Part shown: in pieces, positions 1 through 6,868 of the stretch
Position numbering within the stretch: the first letter of the stretch is position 1
How the letters are laid out: every line of letters begins with the position of its first letter
DNA from: Chrysochromulina tobinii
Lineage: Eukaryota > Haptophyta > Prymnesiales > Chrysochromulinaceae
DNA length: 18,613 bases
Assembly: GCA_001275005.1 (NCBI GenBank)
Contig: JWZX01001331.1
Span: 1 to 18,613 of the forward strand
Direction: 5' to 3'
Translations under genes and position numbers: made by a program
The notes under the pieces: model-generated
What the model was told of the DNA's origin: nothing
Databases searched by the model: none
Seen by the model: the letters and a program-made list of their open reading frames with translations, nothing else

Positions 1-3000
1 GCAGCGGCGACCGATGCGCCCGAGACGGCGTCGCTTCCGAGCGGCGGCGCCGCCCCGAGCGCCACTGACGAACCCCAGACCAGCCGGGTGACGAAACCGA
101 AGGGCGACGAAACCGACGGCGCCGAGGGAGGGCGACTGACGAAACCCAAGGGCGGCGAAACCGACGGCGCCAAGGGAGGGCGGCTGACGAAACCGAAGCG
201 GAGCGCCGCCGACGGAGGGGCAGTTGGCGGGATGGACAAGTCCATATTAGGCAAGTCCACCGACACGTCTTTGGGGACCGCCGATGCCGCCGCTGCCGCC
301 GCTAGTACGGCCGCGAGCATCAGCGACGCCACCGCCGCCAGGAACGTCAGTAACGCCATCGCCAGCGCGAACAAGACGCGCCGTAGCGGCGGCAACGCCG
401 TCGCGGGCGCCACGGGTCGCGTCGTCGCGGGCGCCACGGGCCGCGTCGTCCCCACAGGCCGCGACAGTCGCGCTCACGACGACGCTCCGCCGCCCGCGGT
501 CGTGGCGGCGCGCCGTCGCGGGCTCCTCGGCTGGCTGCTTGGCTGCTGCTTCCCCGACGGGTCTGGCACCGAGGAGGAGGAGAGGAGCGCCGTAGCGGGC
601 ACGCTGCCGCTGCCAGCCAGTGCGTCCACCACCGGCGCCGTATCGGGCGCCACTGCCTCGGGGGCCGCGGCGCTCCGTTCACAGTGCGCTCTTCACACCC
701 GGACCTAACTCACCCCAACAGGCCTCCCTCGCATGCAAGCGCTCACCACGACGCCCCATCTCCCCCCCTGCCCCCCTGCGTGCGCGCAGGCGCGACGCGC
801 TGCAGGCCGAGTGCCGTGCCTTGCGTGCCGAGCTCGCCGCCGCCGCCGCCGCCCGGGACAGCGCGCAGCCCAGCACCGCTGGTGGGGGAGGTGCCCAGGA
901 CAGCGCCCGCGCCCGTGCGAGCGCCGCCGCAGCAGCCGCAGTGAGCGCCGCCCTGGAGGAGCAGGTGAGTGTCGTTAATTGCCTCTCCTGATGGCCTCTT
1001 CTGATGGCCTCTGATTGCACCTCTGATTGCGCCTCTGATTGCGCCTCTGATTGCGCCTCTGATCGAGCATCGCCCTGGTGGAGCAGGTGGCGGCGGCCGA
1101 GGCGGCGGCGGCGGCGGCGCAGGCGGCGGCGACGGCGCACGAGGCGCAAAGCAAGGTGAGTCTCGTCAATTGCCTCTGCAGTGCCTGTTCTGATGGCCAC
1201 TGAGTAGGCGTCTCTGACGAAACTCTGCGGACGGATTGCAGGAGCTCCAGCGCGAGCTGATGGCCTCTGATTGCCTCCCTGACGAATCTCGGACGAATCC
1301 CTGACGAATCTCGGACGAATCTCGGACGAATCTCGGACGAAATGGCAGGAGCTCCAGCGCGAGCTCACGGCGGCGGCGACGGCGAGGGCGGCCGAGGCGG
1401 CGGCGACGGCGAAGGCGGCCGAGGCGGTGGCTGCGCTCGACGATGCAGCGGCCGAGGTACGATCGCCTGCATGCACGTGCTCATCACGGCGCCGCGTCCG
1501 TCGTTCACGCCGCCTTCCTCGCTCGTTCACACCCCGTGCTCCTCGTTCACAGGTGCGCTCGCTACGTGAGCAGCTCGACGCGGCGGCGAGTGCGGCGGCG
1601 GCGGCGGCGCTCACGACGGCGCGCGAGTGGCAGGCGAAGCTCGACGCTCACGACGGCGCGAGCGCCGAGGCGGCAGCGGCGCTCGAGACGGCGCTCCAAA
1701 ACAGGCAGGCGGCGCTCGAGACGGCGCTCGAGGCGGCGACGGCTCGCGCTGGAGCGCTGGCGGAGGACGTCGACCGTTTGAGCGCCGAGTTGAGCGCTGC
1801 GAAGGCGGCCCTCGTCGCGGCGGAGCGTGCGGCCGAGGCGCAGCAGAAGGCGAGCACTCTGATGGCCTCTGATGACCTCTGAGGACCTCTGATGACCTCT
1901 GATTGCCTCGGATTGCCTCTGCTGATGACCTCTGAGGATGGCTGATGGCCTCCCTCATCAGGCAAGCACTCTCGAGCTCGCCGCCGCTTGATGGCCTTTG
2001 ATTGCCTCACTAATTAGATGGATTGCCTCCCTCATCAGGCAAGCACTCTCGAGCTCGCCGCCGCGAACGAGAGAGCCGCGATGCACGCGGCGGCAAGCGC
2101 CGAGTTGAGCGCCGACCTCGCGAGCCTCCAGGCGCGTGTGCGTGCGGCCGAGGCGGCGCAGGCGGCGGCGCAGGCGGCGGCCGAGGCGGCGTCGACGACG
2201 GCGGCGAGGGCGGCGGCCGAGGCGACGGAGGCGACGGAGGCGCTCGCGGCCGCGCATCGAGCGACGGCGCAGGCTGAAGCGACCCTTGCGACGGCCGAGG
2301 CGCAGGTGAGTGTCGTTAATTGCCTCTTCTGATGGCCTCTTCTGATTGCGTCTCTGATTGAGCGCCGCCCTGGTGGAGCAGGTGGCGGCGGCCGAGGCGG
2401 CGGCGAGTGGCGCGGCGGCGGCGCTCGCGACGGCGCTCGACGAGCAGGCCGAGCAGCTCGATGCGAAGGATGCGGTGCTCGCTTTGTACAAGGGGCGGCT
2501 TGAGGACGTTACGGAAGCGTCGCGCCGGGCACTCGACGCTGCGGGCGCACGTGCGCGCGCGAACGGCCGCGTCGCGTTTGGGGTACGCTGATTGCCACTG
2601 ATGACCGCTGATGACCTCTGATGACACCTCTGATGACACCTCCGAGGACCTCTGATGACACCTCTGATGACACCTCTGATGACACCTCTGATGGCCGCTG
2701 ATGACCGCTGATGACCGCTGATGACCTCTGATGGACGGTGATGACCTCTCTTCCCACAGGTGCTCACTCAGTCAGTGGCACTACCGGCAATGCTGTTGAC
2801 ACGCTCGAGCACGGGTCCGGCAGCGCCGCCGTGGGCACCCCACCCGCTGCAGGGTTGGTGGATGGCTGGTCTCCAATCGAGCGGTCTCAAGCGCCACAGG
2901 ACGCGCGCAACCACGTCGGCGGCGCGCGCGGCGGTCGCGCTGCTGCCCCCGATGTGCGCGGCGGCGAAGGCGACTTCGTACGAGGCATGTGCGCTTCTGG

Positions 3001-5190
3001 TCGCGGCGGAGGCGGCGGAGGCGGAGGTGCGATCTGCGCGCGAGCTCGCGAGCTCGGCGATGAAGGCGCGGGGCGAGCGTGCGCGAGATCGAGAGGAGAT
3101 CGCGAGGGTGGCGCGGCAGCTGGCGACCATGGACGCGCAGGTGAGTGCATTTTGAAGGCCTCTTGAAGGCCTCTCGATGACCTCTTGATTACCTCTCGAT
3201 TGCCCATTGATTGCCCATCGAGTGTTGATGTGGCATCCATGGATGCGCAGGTGAGTCTCGTTAATTGCCTCTTGATGACCTCTTGTTTGCCCATTGATTG
3301 CGTGTTGATGTGGCATCCATGGATGCGCAGGAGGCGGCTGTGGAACCGATGGGGCTTGCGGACGCGGGCGACGAAACTGACGAAACCACACCTCCCGCGG
3401 CTGTGGAACCGGAGGGGCTTGCGGACGCGGGCGACGAAACTGACGAAACCAGCGGCGTGGTGGAAGCCCCAGCAACGAAACCGACGAAACTGACGGAGGA
3501 GTGCGGGGCGGGCGCGCCCGCTGCCGATGGCGCCGTGATGGGCGCGGTCGAGGGCGCCGTGATGGCGGACGCACTCAGCGGGGAGGCGGAGGGCGCCGTG
3601 ATTGCGGACGCACTCAGGGAGGAGGCGGATGCGGCGCTGTCACGTCTGTTGATGGGCGATCACGTGGCCGAGATCAGCGGCGAGATTGTGGCCGAGATCA
3701 GCGGCGACCATGTGGCCGAGATCAGCGATGATAATGTAGCCGAGGTCGCACCTGCCGACTGGGGCTTCAATGATGCTGCTCAACACGACGTCAAGGACGC
3801 TGCTCAACACGACGCCAAGGACGCTGCGTCGAGTATCAATGAGGACGCAGCTGCCCCTGTCGACCGTGCTCAGCACGACGCTGCTCAACACGACGCCAAC
3901 GACGCTGCTCAACACGACGCCAACGGTCCCGCCAGTGCGGCCGGCGATTCTGCCGGTGGCTCGTTCCAAACTAGGAGCTGGCCGCCCGCCCCTAATTTGG
4001 AACGAGCCGCCGACACGCTATCCAAGGCGGAGGCGGAGGCGCCGCCGCCACCTCCGCCGCCGCCAGCGCCGCCACCGCCCTCGCCGCCCTCTCCGCCGCC
4101 GCCCTCGCCGCACGCGGTCATGAGTGATTACGGATCGCCTTCGTTCCGGGAAGAGGCGACGAAACATTTGACGAATTCCCTCGACGCCCTGGCGCACGGC
4201 TGGGCGGCGCTCGACACGGCGCTCGCGGCCCAGCCGGCCACGTGGCAGTTGCCGAATGCAGCCGCTGATTGCATGCGGCGCGCGAGCGAGCAGCACGCGG
4301 CTCTGCTCGCGTGCTTGGGTCGCTCGCTCCGGGTGCAGGTACGCTGATTGCATCTGATGACCCGCCCTTGCATGCATGTGCTCACCACGGCGCGATGCGG
4401 CGGGTAAGCTGATTGCATCTGATGACCTGCACTTGCATGCACGTGCTCACCACGGCGCCCGGTCTCTCCCCACGCTCCGGGTGCCCTTGCATGCATATGC
4501 TCACCACGGCGCCTCGTCTCCCCCCACGCTCCGGGTGCCCTTGCATGCATATGCTCACCACGGCGCCTCGTCTCCCCCCACGCTCCCGGTGCAGGCGGAG
4601 GCTGCGGCGGTGGCGGCGGAGGTGGAGGCGGAGGTGGCGCAGGTGGCGGCGGCGGTGGCAGGTGGTGGCGCGGGCGTGGGCGGCGCGGCGGGCAAGGGCA
4701 TGGCATGGGCAGGTGCAGGCTTGCTGGTGGCGACGTGTGCTCAGGTTGCCTCGGAGGCTCTCACGCAGGTGAGTCTCGTTAATGGCCTCTTGAGTGCCTC
4801 TGATTGCTCAGGTTGCTTCGGAGGCTCTCACGCAGGTGAGTCTCGTTAATGGCCTCTTGAGTGCCTCTGATTGCCAGGCGATGCCGAGTACCACAGATGA
4901 CCATTGCCAGGCGATGCCGAGTACCACTGATGACCACTGATCATCACTGATGACCACTGATGACCACTGATGACCGCTGATGATGACTGATGATGGCTGA
5001 TGATGGCTGATGTTGACTGATGACCTCTGATGACCACTGATGATGGCTCGAGTGGCAGGCGCTGGCCCTCTGCGTGCCATCTGGAGCCGCGACTCAGTCT
5101 GTAGCAGCAGGGCCGTCGCCTCCGGCAAATGCGGCGGGTGGGGCGGGCGGCGGTCTTGGCGGACTCTTCTTCTTTCCGCCGAGACAATGA
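1..5190 (+). CDS. Ala-rich coiled-coil-like protein, multi-exon, 5' end outside window
   Basis: I do not recognise the family. The frame is open from base 1. Inferred exons are 1 to about 670 (3' edge unclear), 790 or 806-964, 1087-1155, 1349-1456, 1553-1849, 2039-2305, 2382-2582, 2760-3140, 3331-4338, 4595-4768, possibly 4812-4835, and 5059-5190 (TGA). From 1087 on every exon is a whole number of codons and every junction is phase 0, which supports the model. The protein would exceed 1,100 residues: a Lys/Thr/Gly repeat region, a long Ala/Glu/Gln/Arg region resembling a coiled coil (for example LREQLDAAAS, AELSADLASLQARVRAAE), an acidic octapeptide-repeat region, a polyproline stretch, a helical segment, a Gly/Ala-rich part, and a tail ending GGLFFFPPRQ. 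No signal peptide or clear membrane segment is visible. A structural or scaffold role is only a guess. Confidence 0.65.
91..199 (+). repeat. 48-bp coding repeat (TKPKGGETDGAKGGRL)
   Basis: Two complete 16-residue units TKPKG(D/G)ETDGA(E/K)GGRL start at 91 and 139, with a partial third at 187. The units are basic/acidic and Gly-rich, so probably disordered. The same GACGAAACC-type DNA word recurs in the exon at 3331-4338 (DAGDETDET, TKPTKLT), which supports both stretches belonging to one gene. Confidence 0.8.
965..1086 (+). repeat. Introner-like intron 1 of the Ala-rich gene
   Basis: The intron opens GTGAGTGTCGTTAATTGCC, runs through TGATGGCCTC and TGATTGCGCC units, and ends GCCCTGGTGGAGCAG. 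The upstream exon ends GCCCTGGAGGAGCAG, so the intron is bracketed by a 15-bp direct repeat with one mismatch. It is 122 bp and phase 0, joining EEQ to VAAAE. Confidence 0.75.
1156..1348 (+). repeat. Introner-like intron 2 with duplicated acceptor
   Basis: The intron opens GTGAGTCTCGTCAATTGCC, close to introns at 965, 2306, 4769 and 4836. The acceptor plus exon start, GCAGGAGCTCCAGCGCGAGC, occurs once near 1228 and again at 1345. The first copy runs into TGA, so the second is taken as the real exon start. TCTCGGACGAA repeats fill the space between. Confidence 0.7.
1457..1552 (+). other. Intron 3 of the Ala-rich gene, carrying the GTGCTCACCACGGCGC-type element
   Basis: A 96-bp GT-AG phase-0 intron. 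It starts GTACGATCG and the next exon starts GTGCGCTCG, a weak direct repeat. It holds one copy of the dispersed element (CATGCACGTGCTCATCACGG, 1470-1493) and a TCGTTCAC-rich pyrimidine tract before the acceptor. Confidence 0.65.
1850..2038 (+). repeat. GC-AG introner-like intron 4 with duplicated exon start
   Basis: The donor is AAG/GCGAGCACTCTGATGG, a GC donor. The acceptor is CCTCATCAG/GCAAGCACTCTCGAGC, so AGGCRAGCACTCT occurs at both edges. A second copy of acceptor plus exon start lies inside at 1950-1987 and reaches TGA after nine codons. A branch-point-like CACTAAT precedes the final acceptor. TGATGACCTC units fill the rest. Splicing keeps phase 0 (AEAQQK to ASTLELAAA). Confidence 0.7.
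2306..2381 (+). repeat. Introner-like intron 5 (76 bp)
   Basis: Its first 20 bases match intron 1 (GTGAGTGTCGTTAATTGCCT), and its last part (GCCCTGGTGGAGCAG) plus the next exon start (GTGGCGGCGGCCGAGG) match intron 1 and its exon. This suggests segmental duplication of an intron-exon unit. Phase 0. Confidence 0.75.
2583..2759 (+). repeat. Intron 6, mostly TGATGACCTC-type minisatellite
   Basis: The intron starts GTACGCTGATTGCCACTGAT and consists almost wholly of about 16 units of TGATGACCTC, TGATGACCGC and TGATGACACCTC. It ends in a classic CTCTCTTCCCACAG acceptor. Its start is nearly the same as that of the intron at 4339 (GTACGCTGATTGCATCTGAT). Confidence 0.75.
3141..3330 (+). repeat. Intron 7 with internally duplicated splice junction
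   Basis: The exon ends ACCATGGACGCGCAG. Inside the intron, GTTGATGTGGCATCCATGGA followed by TGCGCAG occurs twice, ending at 3250 and 3330. The first copy is followed by another GTGAGTCTCGTTAATTGCC donor-like sequence and the second by the true exon (EAAVEP). I read this as one 190-bp phase-0 intron; a cryptic internal micro-exon is not excluded. Confidence 0.65.
3661..3750 (+). repeat. 24-bp coding repeat, octapeptide HVAEISGD
   Basis: Three full units and a partial fourth read HVAEISGE, IVAEISGD, HVAEISDD, NVAEVA in the frame of exon 3331-4338. The units are acidic and amphipathic. Unit length equals that of the next array, but the sequence is different. Confidence 0.85.
3772..3924 (+). repeat. 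24-bp coding repeat, octapeptide DAAQHDAK/N
   Basis: Copies of DAAQHDVK, DAAQHDAK, DAAQHDAN and shortened forms occur in the frame of exon 3331-4338, interrupted by ASSINEDAAAPVDR. The segment is probably disordered or helical and His/Asp-rich; metal binding is possible but unsupported. Confidence 0.85.
3958..4008 (+). repeat. Near-perfect 18-bp inverted repeat with 15-nt spacer, inside an exon
   Basis: The left arm GGCTCGTTCCAAACTAGG (3958-3975) pairs with CCTAATTTGGAACGAGCC (3991-4008) with one mismatch. It sits in the coding frame (GGSFQTRSW...PNLERAAD) between the octapeptide array and the polyproline segment. Confidence 0.85.
4042..4113 (+). repeat. Polyproline coding tract
   Basis: Imperfect CCGCCACCT/CCGCCGTCG-type runs encode stretches of P8, A, P4, SPPSPPPPSP. 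In algae such Ser-Pro runs occur in cell-wall-type and linker proteins; here it separates the repeat region from a short helical domain (FREEATKHLTNSLDALAHGW). Confidence 0.8.
4339..4594 (+). repeat. Intron 8, built from repeated exon-end plus dispersed element
   Basis: The exon ends CGCTCCGGGTGCAG, and the intron ends CGCTCCCGGTGCAG just before AEAAAV. Inside are four copies of the CATGCAYRTGCTCACCACGG element (4371, 4436, 4490, 4544), the last three followed by a CTCCGGGTGC-like copy of the exon end. The 54-bp period at 4490/4544 marks a recent tandem duplication. 256 bp, phase 0. Confidence 0.7.
4769..5058 (+). repeat. Terminal intron region with 67-bp duplicated exon-intron junction
   Basis: The exon end VASEALTQ plus GTGAGTCTCGTTAATGGCCT and onward is repeated 67 bp later: donors lie at 4769 and 4836. 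The second copy could be a 24-nt exon (4812-4835) after a very short 43-bp intron, or simply intronic. GCGATGCCGAGTACCAC is also duplicated (4878, 4911). TGATGACCAC units fill 4925-5045. The last acceptor, GAGTGGCAG, ends at 5058. Confidence 0.6.
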
Positions 5191-5352
5191 CCGAGATAAT
5201 GAGTGGGATTGCGCGCGGGAGAGAGAGCAAGCTCATAAAGTCGTGTATCGGAACATGCGCATACTGAGGCTGTAGTCTGGGTTCGCGGGTTCATTGTTTT
5301 TTTTGACCCGCTCGCGACGGCGCTTACGCTCACGGTCGCGTGAAATATTTAA

Positions 5353-5781
5353 ATGGGGCAAGCCGCCCGGATCGAACTTGACGCCCCGCCGCCGGTGGTC
5401 ACCACATGGTCCTTTTGGGCGGGCAACTTTGGCTGTGGCAGCAGCATACAGTGCACGAATTGCACCGTCGCACAGGCGCTCGTCAAGTGCGGCGCGATGC
5501 CAATCTACCTCGACACGTATGGCACCAACGTGACCTGCAACCGCACAGAGCCAAGTCCAGGCCCGCCACAAAGCTTTCATGGCGAGTTCTCGTGCTGCTC
5601 TGAACTCCTCGGGCCAACGACATTCAATGTGAGCAACTGCTTCTTCTGCCCGGGCGACGCTGACTGCGTGGAGAGCGCGGAGGATGCGACGGACGCGTCA
5701 ACGGCCGTGGCGGCCACGGCGCCACGTGGCCTATTCTTGGCCATCCCCTCTTCATTGGAGAGCGTCCCCGCCATAGCTTAG
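5353..5781 (+). CDS. Cys-rich, N-glycosylation-sequon-rich hypothetical protein
   Basis: Not recognised. The 142-codon ORF has ten cysteines between about residues 28 and 105 and four N-X-S/T sequons (NCT, NVT, NRT, NVS). That pattern is typical of a disulfide-bonded extracellular domain. No signal peptide follows the ATG at 5353 (MGQAARIEL), so either an upstream exon is missing or this is an exon of a larger gene. The C-terminal 30 residues are Ala/Thr-rich and low complexity, and could be read-through past a splice site. It lies 163 bp beyond the stop of the Ala-rich gene on the same strand. Confidence 0.4.
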   Translation: MGQAARIELDAPPPVVTTWSFWAGNFGCGSSIQCTNCTVAQALVKCGAMPIYLDTYGTNVTCNRTEPSPGPPQSFHGEFSCCSELLGPTTFNVSNCFFCPGDADCVESAEDATDASTAVAATAPRGLFLAIPSSLESVPAIA

Positions 5782-6127
5782 CTTTGTTTGGTCTGATCGC
5801 GGCGGTGTGCTTTTCGTAAATCTCATTTCGCTGTGACGCCGAGCGGACCGAGCAGCTCTGACTCGGGCCGCGGCCCGCGTAACAGGCCCGCGCCGCTCTA
5901 GCACTACATCTGTTCAATCTAAAATAAAATTAGCACAGTCAGCGGCTTACATACTATGGAAAAACCATGCGAGCGCTCCAATGAGCTTGCTGACTCACTC
6001 CTGGAGCCATGAAAAGTAATTTGTGTCGAGAACGAGATCCAGCCGCCCTGACCCCTGTTCGTGCACTGCGCACTGGCCCCCTGCACAGCTCTTCGTGCCC
6101 GCCTACGATGCCACCCGAGCCCTCTCC
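5782..6127. other. Intergenic spacer
   Basis: 346 bp between the Cys-rich ORF and the stop of the convergent glutaredoxin gene. I see no convincing gene. It holds a possible plus-strand poly(A) signal and presumably the 3' UTR of the glutaredoxin transcript. Confidence 0.5.
5923..5928 (+). terminator. Possible poly(A) signal AATAAA
   Basis: AATAAA lies in a short AT-rich island 142 bp after the stop of the Cys-rich ORF. Whether this organism relies on AATAAA is unknown, so this is positional evidence only. Confidence 0.25.
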
Positions 6128-6771
6128 CTACGAGGCCGCCGCCTTCTCGACCATCTCCGCTAGCTCGCCGTTCTGGTACATCTCGATCAGCAGATCGCAA
6201 CCGCCCACGAACTCGCCGTCGATGTAGCACTGCGGAATGGTCGGCCAGTTGGAATGCTTCTTGATCCCCTCACGCACCTGGCGGGCGACGAGACCGACGA
6301 AACCGGGTGATGCGCGCGCTCGAGGAGAGTATGCAGCAGGCGCACGCCGGCGCCGGGCGCTCGCGGGGGCGGGGGCGGGGAGGGGATGGCGGCGCACGTC
6401 ATTGTCGGCCAGCACGTTAAATGTCTGAAAGTCGCAGCCGGCGGACTCGGTCACGGCCTTGAGGATCATCACGGCTGTGTTGGAGAAGCCACACTGCGGT
6501 TGGATCTTGTCACCTTTCATGAAGAGCAGCACCTGTGGCAAGGAGCGCGAACCGATAGTCATCGATGTCGACGAACGAGTGAGGCGGCCGTGCGGACACG
6601 CCGACTGACCTTGTTGTCAGCAATCATCTTCTCGATGCGATCCTTGGTCATAGCCTCGTTGAGCGATGGCGGTGGGCTGCGGCGCCGCACTGACGAGGCC
6701 GGAGTCTGGGGCAGCTGCAGCGCCGCCGCCGAGGAGAGCGCAAGGACGAGCATCGACGCGACGGCCTTCAT
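6128..6771 (-). CDS. CGFS-type monothiol glutaredoxin, three exons, signal-like leader
   Basis: Monothiol glutaredoxins of the Grx5/GrxS14 type bind and transfer [2Fe-2S] clusters with glutathione. Exons on the minus strand are 6771-6610 (54 codons), 6532-6398 (45) and 6277-6128 (49 plus stop), all joined in phase 0; introns are 77 and 120 bp with GT-AG ends. The spliced protein is 148 residues. It carries KIQPQCGFSN (the CGFS active site), WPTIPQCYIDGEFVGGCDL (cis-Pro and glutathione-binding GGCD) and a C-terminal helix. The first 19 residues (MKAVASMLVLALSSAAALQ) look like a signal peptide, followed by a Ser/Arg/Pro-rich stretch, as expected for import into a complex plastid. The start at 6771 is the only one giving this leader. 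Intron 2 has no stop and keeps frame. Confidence 0.9.
6278..6397 (-). other. Glutaredoxin intron 2, in-frame without stop
   Basis: The intron starts GTGCGCC after codon GAC and ends CGCCAG before GTGCGTGAG. It is 120 bp, a multiple of three, and open in the coding frame. Retention would insert 40 Arg/Pro/Ala-rich residues between LADND and VREG, a point where the family is continuous. Confidence 0.8.
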
Positions 6772-6868
6772 TTCACAGTCACTCCCTTCTTCCCTACCGT
6801 AGAAATTAACGATCTCACTCCTCTGATCAACTCTGCTCGCACTCCGCTCGCACTCGGCACTACCATAC
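6772..6868. promoter_or_regulatory. Short divergent intergenic region
   Basis: 97 bp separates the glutaredoxin ATG (minus) from the ATG of the ORF at 6869 (plus). If both starts are right, this holds two 5' UTRs and a shared promoter. I see short repeats of CTCGCACTC but no TATA box. Confidence 0.4.

Noticed and set aside
679-1614. 311-codon minus-strand frame over the Ala-rich gene
   Set aside because: It is the complement of GC-rich Ala codons and intron repeats, with the low-complexity Arg/Ala/Ser composition expected of a shadow; the plus strand has consistent splice sites and phase.
2583-2759. Treating the TGATG units as box C/D or other small-RNA genes because of the TGATGA motif
   Set aside because: TGATGA resembles a C box, but no paired D boxes or terminal stems recur; the unit is a plain minisatellite between splice sites.
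1958-2767. 269-codon minus frame with RSSEVIRGHQ-type peptides
   Set aside because: The peptide repeats are the reverse reading of the TGATGACCTC intron minisatellite; no domain or start context supports a gene.
5285-5325. Rho-independent-type terminator (GCGGGTT...T8...ACCCGC)
   Set aside because: The T run is in the loop rather than after the stem, and the gene context is eukaryotic.
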